Notes: generated by a model from the letters alone, not told the origin. A stretch of DNA of 64,000 bases from Morinoia aosen (GCA_030386875.1 CM059562.1:23613360-23677359); one strand, 5' to 3'; positions 23,001-33,373 are shown, numbered from the stretch's first letter. Numbers and translations are program-made.

Positions 23001-23848
23001 CTAGAACTAGCTTCAACTATACTTTTGGTGAATTTGCTGTTACTTGTTTGTACATTTGGTGAGTCCTCAATTCCTGTCTGCAGTAATAATGATTTCCATT
23101 CAGTCCAGGATCCCCTGTCGAACTGCCAGGATGGCCGCTTCTTGAATTGGACAGTGGATGGAGTGATGCCAATGCGTATGGTTACAGGGTAGTGGTCGCT
23201 GCCCATGTCCTGTTCTGTGTTTAGATCAGCGATGGGCTGTAGGTTTGATGAGATTAAAGTTAGGTCAAGAGTAGAAAAGGAGTTAAGGTGCACATTATAG
23301 TATGTGGGCATTGAAGGTGGGGTAAGTAGGGCAAGAGAGGGATCATGAATTAAAGTGTGCTCTAGATTTCTGCCAGTTGTGTTGGGTATTTTATTTGTTT
23401 CCCACATTGGACTGTGAGCATTGAAATCTCCAACTATTAGTCGTGAGGGTTCGAGCTGAGCAAGATAGTGCTGAAATTCAAAGGAGGTGATGGCATGATT
23501 GGCATTATAAATGTTGAGTATTGAGAGATGAGTTTGTCTGTTTTTCAGGAAAATGTTTATTCCCATTACCTCTAATTTGCCTTGGGGGTAGGGTTGAAGG
23601 TTAAGTCTGACATAGGGAGTATCACTTCTAATTAGAATAGCTAGGCCACCACCAGGCTGTGCTGCATTCCTGTGTTGATATATTGCTGTATAGTTAATAA
23701 AACTGGGAGTATATTGAGCATTTAGCCAGGTCTCTGTCAGACAAGCCACATTGGGCTTGTTTCCATACAAAAATACTTTGAAATTACTTAATTTATTTTT
23801 CAGTGAATGGCAGTTCCACTGAACTACTTTTGTTTCTTCGGGAGGCAT
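20048..23848 (-). CDS. I-group LINE ORF2: endonuclease, RT, RNase H
   Basis: A 1266-residue replicase. The APE endonuclease shows QWNCHSL, LTETWL, VGDFNAHSP, STLDLTLIS and GSDHYPV. The RT shows CDLSSAFDTV, GVPQGAILSPLLF and catalytic TEYADDVSFF near residue 715. RNase H shows YTDGS, EAELYAI, ITDSKASL and NEAADRA, the complete D-E-D-D set. A C-terminal C-x1-C ... H ... C cluster (CPCG ... HFLLTC) follows. The ATG at 23848 lies inside the end of ORF1 and gives MPPEETKVVQWN, putting the catalytic Asn close to the start, as in intact LINEs. No break is visible, so it may be active or very recent. Confidence 0.93.
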   Translation of the reverse strand: MPPEETKVVQWNCHSLKNKLSNFKVFLYGNKPNVACLTETWLNAQYTPSFINYTAIYQHRNAAQPGGGLAILIRSDTPYVRLNLQPYPQGKLEVMGINIFLKNRQTHLSILNIYNANHAITSFEFQHYLAQLEPSRLIVGDFNAHSPMWETNKIPNTTGRNLEHTLIHDPSLALLTPPSMPTYYNVHLNSFSTLDLTLISSNLQPIADLNTEQDMGSDHYPVTIRIGITPSTVQFKKRPSWQFDRGSWTEWKSLLLQTGIEDSPNVQTSNSKFTKSIVEASSRIFPQTKEIVSPRFSKPWWTPRCAEAVEAKKAAKRRLITQPTPTNLIAFKRSVAKVKWEVKRAKQNSWAQFCDSITSETPIDILWKRVKSLRNPFKRQSFPFFLPGGMVTEASAKANALACHYERVLATSVPRPYPMHILLPLALALCEENASPINEPFSVHEINHCLSSLKPVSPGLDKIHNKHLSNLPTEHKLWLLSIFNQSLQNAEIPKEWKSSLIIPILKPGKPSTSVTSYRPIALVSCTAKLMESMINKRINYILEQNKSLRPTQGGFRSRMSAIDQVARLETAIRAALERRKILLAVFCDLSSAFDTVWHTGLLYKLSQCGIRGTMLRWLREYLAGRNFQVLFEGEFSGSKDIKSGVPQGAILSPLLFNVMMYDIPSEAGVQATEYADDVSFFTSHTDIAIATARLQSQIASFYKWTKKWGLTLNFQKSKIMCFTNRRIVPRPINIDGQPLEYVSHYRYLGVVLDAPRLRWEPQIAHLRIACLPVINLLQSISHRHWGADRKLLLKLYKTLVRSRLDYAAAIYATAAPSVLAKLEVLQNNCLRIATGCRRTTPINSLQVESHVPPLDIHRELVMCRYYCRLTQLPLCPVTNDLLKVHYQTTEPHRASSNLPSFTSMTRLIFSKFSLGSPQLLTSPLISPLPPWYNTDEHIYTEFASTPVSCMTSNIAIQLFQDLMQTKLLGFTPIYTDGSRITEPAESTSSAVVVPSRGVLLNWKLRPEVQVIEAELYAIFESLMWAQNNLLDQEKVAIITDSKASLFLIKNRKPKNYLSLVYKIQNNLLTLSRSHDVKMQFVPGHKNLAGNEAADRAAQEAHSLRYRTITAASREETVSLIHDLLFAYWDCKWRSNVRATGRGLFLAQIRDSVGWWPWAHHKDRIVETAIARLRLGHAGVKAHLARFGMVDSPLCPCGSVETIEHFLLTCPLLARERTNLSNTLTTLRVPLSLKNILGGGPFQALIQEQIIDAVAKFLKDSNYLNSI

Positions 23849-25572
23849 TTGGATTGAGGTGAAAAGGAGCTGGGCCCAGAATTCCTATTTTTTGTGATTG
23901 GTTTGTCTCTAGGATGCTGAGGTTTTTCTGCTGTGCAGGGTAGAGACTGAGCATGAACTTTTGGATTCTTTTGCTTGTTTTGCAGTGAGTGACCTATCAC
24001 TGGAGATGGTGTAGGAGCACCAGGAGCATCTTCATTCAGGACTGAGTTTGATCTCTTTGATGTTGTTTTATCAATGTGTTGGGTGAGTGTTCTGTTGAGA
24101 CTAGAGTCTGAGTCTTGCTGAGTTGGCTTGGTATAGTGACCTACTAACTGGAAAGTTTCTTTTACAATTTTTGTAATGACTTCAGTTTGGTGGGAGTCAT
24201 CAGAAGGAGATGTTGTACAAAGAGGTAAAAATTTTGTCAAGAGTTCAATGAATTTTAGTATGGAGACATCTTTAAGGGTGATTGCTTGATAGTTGTCACA
24301 GGTTTGGGTGCCAATTGAGCTTCTGCTAGATGACTTGGCACTGTTTTGCTCTCCAGCTTCAGTTACAGGGCAAGGTGGAGCAGGATTCTCAGCTGCTGAT
24401 CCGTTTTTTTCACCAGAAGGTGAACTTTTACTGTGCATCAGTTTGAGTGCTTCACTGTACGAAAGCTTGTTTGTTGCTCGCACCTCTTCAACTTTCTTAG
24501 CCTGTTTAACGACAGAACACCCACCGTAGCTGGCAGTGTGGCTACCTCCGCAATTGCAGCACTTGGGTGAGCCTTTAGAAGGGCAGTCCTTTATGTTGTG
24601 GGGGCCGCTGCATGCCACACACCTAGGGGAGCTCCTACAATTGGCAGCACTGTGGCCAAATCTCTGGCACTTGAAGCATTGCCAGGGTCTCCCAACAAAG
24701 GTGTTCACTTTGAAACGTTGATAACCTAAGTACACGTAAGGTGGCAGGGAACATGTGTTGAAATGTACCTTGAACATGGAGGTTCTAGAATTTTCTTTGC
24801 CTTTGAGGATTCTCTCTGCAGAGGTAATTTCATAGCCTGCCGTGCAAAGAGCCTCAGTCAAATCTTCGTCAGTTGTATCCTCACCAAAAGGCCCTATCAC
24901 TCCCACTGATCTGGTTTGGTTGAGAGGAAGTCTGCATTTTACCCCCCAAGTGTTTAGCTCAGAGATTGCCAGAAGGGCTGGAAGGTCTTTGGCAGCATTC
25001 CTGCTCAGTGTTACTATTAATAAGTTTTTCTGGTAGTTTTTGGAGATTCTGCTAATGCCTGCTTTGCCTAGGGAGGAGTTTGCTAGAGCTTTACTTAGGG
25101 AAATGTCATTTGCAAAGAATTTAGCAACTGGACGATGGTCTGCTACTGGTTCAATAATAATAACAACAGGTGGCTGCTCCACCTGGGTTTCAGGCTCAGG
25201 AGTCTCTGGATTGTAAAGTTGTCCAGGATTCCTAGGTTTTTGAGCTGAAGAAGTAGATGCTTCAGAGACTAGACAATGCATATCTTGGCTATCCTGCTGC
25301 GGCAAGCTCTGAAAGATCGGAGAGTTGGGGTTTAAGATGAGTTGGGAATTTTTCTGCATATTCAGCTCTGCATCACCTGAAATGAAGGAAGAGGGATTAG
25401 TTTGGTTTTCCTCCAGGGCCGAGAGAACCTCGCCTGGCAGCTGAAAATCTGAAGACGGGGGAGAAGGTACATTAGTCGGGAAAGAGGGCTGAGAAGAAGA
25501 GTCCCCCTCCGAATCTCCGTCAGAAGACCGAGAGGAGTCATTCTCCTTCCTCCTCTTCTTATGTCTTCCCAT
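23824..25572 (-). CDS. I-group LINE ORF1: nucleic-acid-binding gag-like protein
   Basis: A protein of about 582 residues that packages LINE RNA. I chose the ATG at 25572 (MGRHKKRRKEND). The frame is open 20 codons further upstream but without an ATG. The N-terminal 120 residues are Ser/Pro-rich and probably disordered. The middle holds an RRM-like region (NQTRSVGVIGPFGE). Three zinc knuckles follow in tandem: CFKCQRFGHSAANC, CVACSGPHNIKDC and CCNCGGSHTASYGGC. The C-terminus is polar and ends CLPKKQK. It overlaps the ORF2 start by 25 nt. A diverged fragment of a relative lies at 9.7 kb. Confidence 0.9.
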   Translation of the reverse strand: MGRHKKRRKENDSSRSSDGDSEGDSSSQPSFPTNVPSPPSSDFQLPGEVLSALEENQTNPSSFISGDAELNMQKNSQLILNPNSPIFQSLPQQDSQDMHCLVSEASTSSAQKPRNPGQLYNPETPEPETQVEQPPVVIIIEPVADHRPVAKFFANDISLSKALANSSLGKAGISRISKNYQKNLLIVTLSRNAAKDLPALLAISELNTWGVKCRLPLNQTRSVGVIGPFGEDTTDEDLTEALCTAGYEITSAERILKGKENSRTSMFKVHFNTCSLPPYVYLGYQRFKVNTFVGRPWQCFKCQRFGHSAANCRSSPRCVACSGPHNIKDCPSKGSPKCCNCGGSHTASYGGCSVVKQAKKVEEVRATNKLSYSEALKLMHSKSSPSGEKNGSAAENPAPPCPVTEAGEQNSAKSSSRSSIGTQTCDNYQAITLKDVSILKFIELLTKFLPLCTTSPSDDSHQTEVITKIVKETFQLVGHYTKPTQQDSDSSLNRTLTQHIDKTTSKRSNSVLNEDAPGAPTPSPVIGHSLQNKQKNPKVHAQSLPCTAEKPQHPRDKPITKNRNSGPSSFSPQSKCLPKKQK

Positions 25573-25723
25573 ATCTTCCGGTCGAGTTCGTGCCAGAAAT
25601 TTGGCTAACACACTCGAGAAAAAGAAACACAAAAATAGGTATAAGCTTGTCTAGTTGGTATTTCGCAAAATCGCAGTTACTCACACCGTCAGCGCCGACC
25701 GGAGGGACGTTCGCAAATGAATC

Positions 25724-25736
25724 TTTGGCGAGATCT
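25724..25736 (+). repeat. Target-site duplication, right copy (I-group LINE)
   Basis: TTTGGCGAGATCT, identical to 19134-19146. It marks the 5' end of the minus-strand LINE and supports a full-length insertion by target-primed reverse transcription. Confidence 0.85.
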
Positions 25737-26118
25737 ATCACACACCAAAAGATAGCCAGTTAGCTTCTGAATGTCATGGAGAGAGGTCTATAACAAAAAT
25801 AAGCGGAACAAGCATGTGTTTGTAACGTTGAGTATCATTCATACTTCATCCCATTGCTTTGAAACATGTTATCTGTCACTGTGCTTTGAATCTTTTGACT
25901 TCCAAAGGCACATTACCAGCATAAACTTTGGATATAAGGAGTTCAGTCTATGCTAGAAGAATTGAGCAGCGCTATCTTCCTCGTCGACATCTCACCACGC
26001 ACTGCCAGACGTTTCCCGATGCAGCTTTCAAGCGTGAAACCATCTTCGAGTCGCTTTCTCGCTTCAGCCAATCTTCAATCTTTCTCACTCGCTCGCTAGC
26101 TTGCTTGCGGTGTGCGCA
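25737..26118 (+). repeat. Central piece of the split DNA transposon
   Basis: Non-coding. It starts with ATCACACACCAAAAGATAGCC, echoing the CTGCACACCAAAAG word of the element ends. It ends with CGCTTTCTCGC and CTCGCTCGCTAGC words that also occur, with variants, at 36100-36120. It is cut on the left by the LINE and on the right by the gypsy LTR. Confidence 0.5.
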
Positions 26119-28614
26119 TGTAAACTTCAAGTTTGGTGGCTTAACTCAAGTTTTACTTTAGACGGGTTTGAATTCTATGCTAAGGCGGGTCACCAGCGCA
26201 CATTGAGTGCGCATTGATTTCTTTGGGTTTGTAAGACTCAGAAGGAGTTAAGTGTAAGGGGGTTCGGACGCAATCTTTCAGGCGTCTTTAATCAGAATCA
26301 AAACCTATAGTTTTTACCTCGGACTAGACCATCAGAAGGATAAGAAAGTAGATATGTTATTTATTTCTGGCCTTTTTATTCGGGTGGCTGCAGATTGGTC
26401 TCTTCAAGGTGCGCCGATGTTGAGGTCCGATCTTGAGTAGGAACTGCAACAGGCTCACAGCTGCGTCGGTATGTGGGGAGTGTAATTGTGGAGAAGGTCG
26501 TGTGCAATGGTACCCAATGGTTAGAGACGGCAAATAGCGTCACTTATAAGTGAGGACGGTAAGGTGCTATTCCTCCAGTTGTGGTTGTATATAGACTTGC
26601 AGGTTAAGCAGCAGTTGGGTTAGCTGTAACCAAAAAGGTCTCAATTCTGAGTGAGGTGTAGGAGGAATGCGGTACTTGCGCTTGCCGTCCAGTAATTGTG
26701 GGTTTAGTAGAAGTAAAAGAAACCAATGAAGGAGGCAGTTCTTTTGCCAAGTCTGGCTACCGGGTTATTTTACCCTTTTGATATGATCGGGCAAGGTAGG
26801 TGACGTGGCAGTGGAATGTAAAGTGTCTCGTAGCTTCCTGTACGGGAATAATACACTGGGTGAAAATGCACACGGTATCTTGGGAAAACACATATCAACA
26901 CATGCTAAGCTGCAACAATCTGGCATTAACATGCCGCCTCAAAGCGAGGAGTCTCTTCGAAAACGACCCCCACCAGCACTCTGGCGCCGGAGTGCAAGCG
27001 GGGATCAACTTCGGAGCACTGACAATTTGCTCGGGGCCGGATATTTAAGCTTAATCTTTCTAACGGCATGAAGCTAAAAATTCTACACTAGTAATTCACA
27101 CAGGCAAAACTTTGCCTGGCGAAACTAAGATGGCATAAGCAGTGAACTGAGTATACTGTCTCACTTAATTAATAGCTAATGGTAAAAATATCTACAACAT
27201 CTGTTAATGCAAATTAATACGGAATTTCTAAATCAATACAAGCGCAGGAGGGAAAACCTCTATATAAGAAGTTCCGGAGTAAGGTTAACTATCTCAGCTT
27301 AGCACCAGGAAAATGTTTCCCCAGTTTATAACTGAAGTAATAAACTATATTGATTTTTACGTGCATAACTTACGTGTTAATCACGCTAGGACTCAATGTA
27401 CAATGACTAAGAATTATACAATTACCACCTAACTAAACCTAAAGAACATCACTAATATTTAATGTATACCTACTGATTCTATTAGGAAAATCAGGTGTTT
27501 AGTTATTGGTATTTACCAGGGTAGTTCTGATTACCATCACGACAAAGATTCCTACAAAATTGGTTAAGAATGTTTTTTTTTAATGTTGGCTGTAAGAAAG
27601 AAAACTACAAACAATGTAATTATATCCAGAACCCTACTTAATTGAAAATACAGCTGTGACCAAATACAGCTGTAAAGAATGAGAATGATAATTTGGTTGC
27701 TTTGATTTGAAGAACAACATCAAGAAATAAAAATGATAATTTGATGCAAGTCTAACTTGATCACAAAAATAACACCATATTGAATATTGGCTAAAGAAAT
27801 TATTTTTGATACAAAAAAGGGGAAATCCTCATTTTGATAAAAATAACATCACATTGAAATGTCGACATAAAAATTATTTTAAAACAAAAAGGGAAAATTT
27901 TAGCTTGAATGAAAATAACATCATATTGAAATGTTGCATAAAGATTATTTTAAAACAAAAGAAGAAATTTTAATCTTGATAAAAATAACATCACATTGAA
28001 ATGTTGACATAAAAATTATTTTAAAACAAAAGAAGAAATTTTAATCTTGATAAAAATAACATCATGTTGAAATGTTGACATAAGAATTATTTTAAAACAA
28101 AAGGGAAAATTTTAGCTTGAATAAAAATAACATCAATACCCAAGGGAAAATACCCTGTGGGAAACACACGTTCTAGGCAAGAAATCCTAACATTTAAGAC
28201 ACTGGTAAGTTGAGGCAATTCAGCTTACTATTTATACACTAATAGTGTTGACAATTGACATATAATGTATATATATAGTTACCCGTAGATTATCACAAAC
28301 AAAAACCTGTATTTTTAATCTCACCAGCCAGAAAACCCCTAGCTATGCACGCTCTCAATGATCTTAGACAATGAGCGCTAGTCCGAATACGATGTTGCTG
28401 TCGCGCGTCGCTGGGAAGTTCCGTTAAGACGCAAGAGTGAATTCTTAGTTTATGAATTTTTCGTTACACAATTTTAATAAAATTGAGGACAGAGATTAGT
28501 GAATTTCGTAATGTGATTTTATGCTAATGGTTGAATTTATTTTACTGAATTTTTAGATGATCATTCTGAGAATTTCGAAATTTCGACTAGGTTGCGGAAT
28601 AGGGTTTCACTACA
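26119..28614 (-). repeat. 3' LTR (minus-strand gypsy element)
   Basis: 2496 bp. On the plus strand it runs TGTAAACTTC ... TTTCACTACA, so it has TG...CA ends on both strands. It holds about five tandem units of roughly 74 bp at 27755-28135 (each with an AAAATAACATCA word). Short ORFs inside it occur in both LTR copies and have no recognisable product. Confidence 0.93.
27755..28135. repeat. Tandem ~74-bp repeat inside the LTR
   Basis: About five degenerate units containing AAAATAACATCACATTGAAA and TTATTTTAAAACAAAA. The same array is at 35205-35585 in the other LTR. Confidence 0.85.
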
Positions 28615-28628
28615 GCTACCCCCCAACG
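28615..28628 (-). promoter_or_regulatory. Polypurine tract before the 3' LTR
   Basis: The minus strand reads CGTTGGGGGGTAGC immediately before the TGTAGTG LTR start. It is the expected plus-strand DNA primer site of an LTR retrotransposon. Confidence 0.75.
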
Positions 28629-28769
28629 CATGTGGACCGAAAGGTCTGGTAACAGTGAAGCTGTTACCTGTAGATGCCCGAAATGATCATAAAAGGAAAA
28701 TCCGAACAGAAGGCTTGGCAGGAGAAAATAGAAGAGAAAAAAAAAATTGACAGATCAGAAGTCACCGCC

Positions 28770-31700
28770 CTAAGTCTGCGCGTAACGAGCTGGTGGACGA
28801 CTAGGTCTGCCAAAACTGCTACAGCGCTCGGGGGCAATAGAAGGGGTAGGCTGTGGAGCTGTGAAAGTTGACGTTCGGATTCCCAACTGGGACAACGAAC
28901 GGGTCTCTGAGGTTTTTTCGTGATGGGGAACAACAGCAACAGAAAAGTCAGCAGAATTGGAGGCACCCGAATTACGAGGTCCCGACAGCGTTCTTTGAAC
29001 GGTCTTCAAGGGAACAACGAACTCATTACACTCCATTGTGGGAGGAAGGTTCCTAGCCAATACAGACAAGTGCAACCCGGTGGCCTCGGCAGGTGTTGAC
29101 CTGGGGGTAATTTGCAACCTGGGTAGCGGCTCATGAGTGTTGGTGGAATGATCTTCAGGAAAGGACACATATGCTGCCTTCAGTCTATCTATGCTAACAC
29201 TGTCGCTCTTAGTACCCCTCTCGATTATAAAATATTTCGGCGTCCTCTTTAGAACCCTGTAGGGGCCATCGTAAGGGCGTCGAAGTGGGGTTTTTAAGCC
29301 ATCCACCCGCACGTAAACATGTTCACAACTCTGCAAACAAGGGTCTATGTTTTCAGAAGGTGAAGGTAGGCGAGGCGGTTTGTAAACTACTTCGCCCATA
29401 GCGCGCTTGAGGCGCGATGCGTAATCAGCGATTTGGCAGGGGGACTCATCGGTTTGGTACGTGGGATCAATAACATCACCAGGCAATCGTAAGGCTCTCC
29501 CGTACAGCAATTCGGAGGACGTGCACTTCTGGTCCTGCCTGAACAGGTTCCTCAGGGTTAGTAATACAATAGGGAGGCGATCCACCCAGTCGTCGTGACA
29601 ACGCAAACAACGAAGGGATGCTTTCAGGTCGCGATGGACTCTCTCGATGAGTCCGTTTGATTGGGGGTGGTAGGCAGTAGTTGAGATATTTTCGCTCCCT
29701 AGGATTTTGGAGATTTCTAACCACAAGGTGGAAGTAAATTGAGCCCCACGATCATGCGTGATGCTCAGAGGGACCCCAAACCGGGAGATCCACGTTTCGA
29801 CAAAAGTGCGTGCTACAGTTTCTGCAGTTATGTTAGCAATTGGAACAGCCTCGACCCACCTAGAGAAGCGGTCTATCATAGTAAGTAAATACGAGAACCC
29901 GCGAGAGTTTGGAAGCGGCCCTACTATATCTATGTTGACCGCGTCAAATTTACCGCCAGAGAAAACACAAGGTTGAATTGCGGCTTTGTTGTGTCGAGTG
30001 ACTTTGCTAGCTTGGCAATCTGGGCAGTTGCGAACGTACTCTCTTATGGCCCTACGCATCCCGGGCCAGACAAAACGATCTGCGATTAGGCGGAAAGTTC
30101 TATCCGTCCCAGGATGAGACAATTCATGGTAATGCTTAATGGTGGGCGAGCGCAAATTGTTAGGTAAGTAATATCGGTTAGGCCGATCAGCGTCACAGTA
30201 AACGCCATCTCTGAGTGACAGCTTTAGAGACGAGCTAGGGGACTCAATCAAAGATTGGATCTCCGTGTCGTTTTTTTGTTCGGTTATGATATCAGCCAAC
30301 GAAATCATGTGCACAGAAGGTCGGAACTCGGGCGCCCACGGGTTTAATACCACGTTGTGCACACGCGATAAGCAGTCGGCGACCGTGTTCTCGTCCCCCT
30401 TAATGTGCCTGAGATCGTTAGTGAACTGTGCTATGTAACTCAGGTGCCGACTTTCTCGAGGGGAATGGCGGTCAGGAGGCATTCTTATTGCGTTGATCAG
30501 GGGCTTATGGTCGGTGAATACCGTGAACTGACGTGCTTCCAGGGTATATCGGAAGTGTTTAATGGCGAGATATATCGCCAGGAGCTCTCTCCCGAACGTG
30601 CTATAACGCTGTTCGGTGGGAGAAAGTTTCCGACTAAAGAACGCCAAAGGGGACGTGTTGTTGTCCACGGTTTGCTGTAGTACCGCGCCGACAGCAAGGT
30701 CTGACGCATCTACTACGAGATTAAGTTTTGCGTTCGGGTGTGGGTAAGCCAACTCCGTCGCATTCGCAAGTTCCTCTTTAATTGCTGTGAATGCCTCCTC
30801 AGCCTCACTGTTCCACTCGATCAGTACAGACTTCCCTCGTTTCTTCGCTCTAATGAGTGAGGAGAGTGGTGCCAGAGTCGCCGCACAGTTCCTTAGGAAT
30901 CGGTGGTAAAAATTCACCGATCCCAAGAACCTGCGCAACTCTCTCTGTGTAGAGGGTTTCGGGAAATTTCGGATAGCCTCTACCTTGTCGGGAAGTGGCC
31001 TAATGCCTTTATCTGAGATGTAGTGACCTAGAAAAGTCAGTTCCTTCTTTCCCAGTACACACTTTGCTGGATTGATCAGCAGAGCGTGCGACGCTAGTCG
31101 TTTGCACAGCTCTCTCAAATGATGCACGTGCTCCTCAGGCGTCCCCGAAGCCACAAGCACATCATCGAGGTAACAATACAAAAACGGGAGGTCGAAAAGG
31201 ACTTCAGTCATGTGCCGCTGAAAGGTTTGCGGAGCATTTCGCAAGCCATACGGCATACGAAGATACTCGTACAAGCCAAACGGCGTACAGACTGCGGTCT
31301 TCTGAATAGAGCTTTCCTCCATTGGAATCTGATGGAAAGCTCTCTTCAGGTCAATGGTAGAAAAGATCTTTGCCCCTGAAAGATTTGCAGTAAAATCATG
31401 CAAGTGCGGGATGGGAAATCTGTCGGGTACAGTTACGGAGTTGAGTTGGCGATAATCGCCGCAAATACGCAACTCGCCGTTACTCTTTGGCACAATCAAC
31501 AAGGGACTGGCCCAGGGACTTTTCGAGATGCGAACTGTCCCTTCTTGGACCATTTTAGAGAACTCCGCTTTTACTTCCTGCAAACGATCATGGGGCAAAC
31601 GTCTTACTTTCGCGTAAACCGGAGGGCCGCTCGTCGATATGTGGTGTTGCGTAAGCGTGTTATTTTGCAACGTTACATTAGGTTGAAAGAGTGAGGGGAA

Positions 31701-32180
31701 TTCGAGCAACACCCGTTGGTAGGGACATGTACTCTCTAGGTTAGGGGAGACGCTTGACGTAACGTTCACCATATCGACGGCGCTAAGGGGTCTTTGCACT
31801 CTGGTTTCGCTATCATACAGGCATCCGTTTCTCACATCCACCACCAATGCAAACTTCTGAAGAAAATCGGCACCAATGATGGGTGTGTCCACATCAGCCA
31901 CTATGAATTCGAAGCTCAAGGTACGTTTGAGATTTAGGGAACACGACAGCGTTCGCGTGCCGTAACAGAGTATAGGAGTGCCATTAGCAGCACGCAAGTT
32001 TGGAATACCCGTGGTACTTTTGTCTCTGTCAGTTGCCGGGATTAAGCTTACCGAACTCCCGGTATCGATCAGAAATCGAATACCGGTAGCCGGATCACTT
32101 AGGAATAAGCAGCGTGTAGCGTTTGTTTTCGTATGCGCTGGCGTTCGACTCGCATTTACGCCGCGCTGTTCCCGTTTTTT
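28770..32180 (-). CDS. gypsy Pol: protease, RT, RNase H, integrase
   Basis: Expressed by -1 frameshift from gag at 32180-32174, so it has no ATG of its own. It is about 1136 codons long and unbroken. Protease: [13 protein letters not shown] (DTG active site). [22 protein letters not shown] and catalytic YLDDVLVAS. RNase [14 protein letters not shown] and FTDHKPL. Integrase: an HHCC finger (HYHELSHPG ... CPDCQ), then catalytic [18 protein letters not shown] and [11 protein letters not shown]. The C-terminal tail is Pro/Ser/Thr-rich and ends PPARYAQT. It is close in layout to the outer gypsy pol at 48.8-52.2 kb, so the two are related families. Confidence 0.93.
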   Translation of the reverse strand, partial: KKREQRGVNASRTPAHTKTNATRCLFLSDPATGIRFLIDTGSSVSLIPATDRDKSTTGIPNLRAANGTPILCYGTRTLSCSLNLKRTLSFEFIVADVDTPIIGADFLQKFALVVDVRNGCLYDSETRVQRPLSAVDMVNVTSSVSPNLESTCPYQRVLLEFPSLFQPNVTLQNNTLTQHHISTSGPPVYAKVRRLPHDRLQEVKAEFSKMVQEGTVRISKSPWASPLLIVPKSNGELRICGDYRQLNSVTVPDRFPIPHLHDFTANLSGAKIFSTIDLKRAFHQIPMEESSIQKTAVCTPFGLYEYLRMPYGLRNAPQTFQRHMTEVLFDLPFLYCYLDDVLVASGTPEEHVHHLRELCKRLASHALLINPAKCVLGKKELTFLGHYISDKGIRPLPDKVEAIRNFPKPSTQRELRRFLGSVNFYHRFLRNCAATLAPLSSLIRAKKRGKSVLIEWNSEAEEAFTAIKEELANATELAYPHPNAKLNLVVDASDLAVGAVLQQTVDNNTSPLAFFSRKLSPTEQRYSTFGRELLAIYLAIKHFRYTLEARQFTVFTDHKPLINAIRMPPDRHSPRESRHLSYIAQFTNDLRHIKGDENTVADCLSRVHNVVLNPWAPEFRPSVHMISLADIITEQKNDTEIQSLIESPSSSLKLSLRDGVYCDADRPNRYYLPNNLRSPTIKHYHELSHPGTDRTFRLIADRFVWPGMRRAIREYVRNCPDCQASKVTRHNKAAIQPCVFSGGKFDAVNIDIVGPLPNSRGFSYLLTMIDRFSRWVEAVPIANITAETVARTFVETWISRFGVPLSITHDRGAQFTSTLWLEISKILGSENISTTAYHPQSNGLIERVHRDLKASLRCLRCHDDWVDRLPIVLLTLRNLFRQDQKCTSSELLYGRALRLPGDVIDPTYQTDESPCQIADYASRLKRAMGEVVYKPPRLPSPSENIDPCLQSCEHVYVRVDGLKTPLRRPYDGPYRVLKRTPKYFIIERGTKSDSVSIDRLKAAYVSFPEDHSTNTHEPLPRLQITPRSTPAEATGLHLSVLARNLPPTMECNEFVVPLKTVQRTLSGPRNSGASNSADFSVAVVPHHEKTSETRSLSQLGIRTSTFTAPQPTPSIAPERCSSFGRPSRPPARYAQT

Positions 32181-33082
32181 GGGTAAAGTAGTACATAAAG
32201 CGGGCACATCGGCGACTCACATTTACGAGCCTCGTGCAAGTACTTTCTGTGATACCAGCACCATTCCTCCTCCAGATTGTCTCGTGAACCCTGGCCCTGA
32301 ACGGTATTTGAACTACCGGCCCTCTGATGTTTAAATGAACGATTCCCATTTTTGTGCCTGTCAAACGGAACGGTGTGTGTGGAATTATCGGCTTGCTGAT
32401 ACGCCGCAGTTTGGTGTGCAACCCCATGAACTCTATCCGCGTGTTCGGCTTGCTGGGTAGCAACTTCTAGTGCTCCAACTCGCTGAACTAACTCGCGCAA
32501 TAATCTTTCCGTTTCGTTTGGGCTGGTTTGATTGACCACTGGAGTAGCGGCAGAGCTGTTCGGTGTCTGGTTTTCACAGGCAAGAATTTTCTCGGCTAAT
32601 TCTGCGAGAACGTCCAGGTTCACAGAGGAATCTTGTGTATGGAGGAATGGTTGAAGGCGTAAGGGCAAGCGTTGGATGTTCAATGTCTTAAGGGTATCGT
32701 CATCCATCACCCCCTTCGCCAATTTCCTCATCTCTTTAAGTAGCGCTAGAGGTGTTTGGCTATTGTAGGTGGTGAGATTACTCGTCAAAGCCTGGATTAT
32801 TTGGGCTCTATCCTTGCTGTAACGTTTTAAAACATGCTCTTTGAGGGTGGAATAAGGTTCGGTTGAGTTAGCGTTACAAACCCCAGAGAGGTCGTCTAGG
32901 CAAGTTGTGGGCAGGGCCCTTAGTAAGGAATAATATTTAGTCTTTTCACACGTGATGGATAGGCTTTCGAAGTGTTCTTCGGTTTGGAAGAACCATGAGT
33001 CCAGACTTTGAATCGCGAACGGTGTTAATTTTACGGACACCACCTGACTGTCGTTACTCTCGTTACCATCGTTTGGCGCCAT
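32156..33082 (-). CDS. gypsy Gag, CsRn1-type finger
   Basis: Structural protein that packages element RNA into virus-like particles. I chose the ATG at 33082 (MAPNDGNES); the frame is open 7 codons upstream but without ATG. It is about 308 residues. The central region ([13 protein letters not shown] ... [12 protein letters not shown]) has the capsid fold style of this clade. The C-terminus has an atypical finger, [19 protein letters not shown], instead of the usual CCHC knuckle. This is a hallmark of CsRn1/Kabuki Gags. It overlaps pol by about 50 nt. Confidence 0.9.
   Translation of the reverse strand: MAPNDGNESNDSQVVSVKLTPFAIQSLDSWFFQTEEHFESLSITCEKTKYYSLLRALPTTCLDDLSGVCNANSTEPYSTLKEHVLKRYSKDRAQIIQALTSNLTTYNSQTPLALLKEMRKLAKGVMDDDTLKTLNIQRLPLRLQPFLHTQDSSVNLDVLAELAEKILACENQTPNSSAATPVVNQTSPNETERLLRELVQRVGALEVATQQAEHADRVHGVAHQTAAYQQADNSTHTVPFDRHKNGNRSFKHQRAGSSNTVQGQGSRDNLEEEWCWYHRKYLHEARKCESPMCPLYVLLYPKNGNSAA
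32174..32180 (-). promoter_or_regulatory. -1 ribosomal frameshift heptamer A_AAA_AAC
   Basis: In the gag frame the minus strand reads A_AAA_AAC, which fits the X_XXY_YYZ rule. Slippage moves ribosomes into the pol frame, which is exactly -1. About 12 nt downstream a short stem can form between GGCGT and ACGCC. The gag stop lies just after. Confidence 0.85.
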
Positions 33083-33167
33083 AATGCTTCTAATGTTCCC
33101 CAAGAAATAATGATAACGCGCGTTGCAATAGCTTTTTGTTTCGTATCAGTTTTTATGTTACTTTAGT

Positions 33168-33373
33168 GCTTCAGTAGCAATGGTGCTGCAGTAGCAATGG
33201 AAATCGCGAAGGTTATTAGTAAGGGGCTTCAGTAGCAATGGAAATAATCCTAGAAGGTCTCCTATGGTTTGCTTCAGTAGCAATGGAAATGCATGAAGAG
33301 TTTTGTAAAAGGTGGCTTCAGTAGCAATGGATAAACATGAAGAATTTGTTAGAATAGGCTGCAGTAGCAATAA
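33168..33373 (-). repeat. Six-copy repeat array in the 5' leader
   Basis: The plus-strand word GCTTCAGTAGCAATGG, with GCTGCAGTAGCAATRR variants, starts at 33168, 33185, 33226, 33271, 33315 and 33358. Four of the five spacings are 41-45 bp. The array lies between the 5' LTR and gag, the place where the Drosophila gypsy insulator keeps its repeated protein-binding sites. It has no good coding potential. A regulatory role is inference. Confidence 0.85.

Larger units (their letters stand above)
19147..25723 (-). mobile_element. Intact-looking I-group LINE with RNase H
   Basis: A 6.58-kb minus-strand LINE bounded by a 13-bp duplication. From its 5' end it has a short 5' UTR (about 150 bp to the ORF1 ATG), ORF1 (25572-23824), ORF2 (23848-20048), a 900-bp 3' UTR (19147-20047) and a 3' tail of GAA repeats beside the duplication. 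ORF1 and ORF2 overlap by 25 nt, which suggests coupled termination/re-initiation. Both frames are open. The gene order, three CCHC knuckles in ORF1 and an RNase H domain in ORF2 point to the I group (I/Nimb-like). Confidence 0.88.

Noticed and set aside
26800-27071. ORFs of 82 and 88 codons, also at 34251-34522
   Set aside because: They lie inside both LTRs of the minus-strand gypsy element, overlap each other in two frames, and have no domain. Their duplication is explained by LTR identity.
33158-33370. 70-codon minus-strand ORF with repeated FPLLLK-type words
   Set aside because: Produced by the nucleotide repeat array in the gypsy leader; not a protein repeat.
33168-33373. CRISPR array from spaced 16-bp repeats
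   Set aside because: The repeats are short, partly degenerate, adjacent to gag in a gypsy leader, and the intervals are themselves similar.
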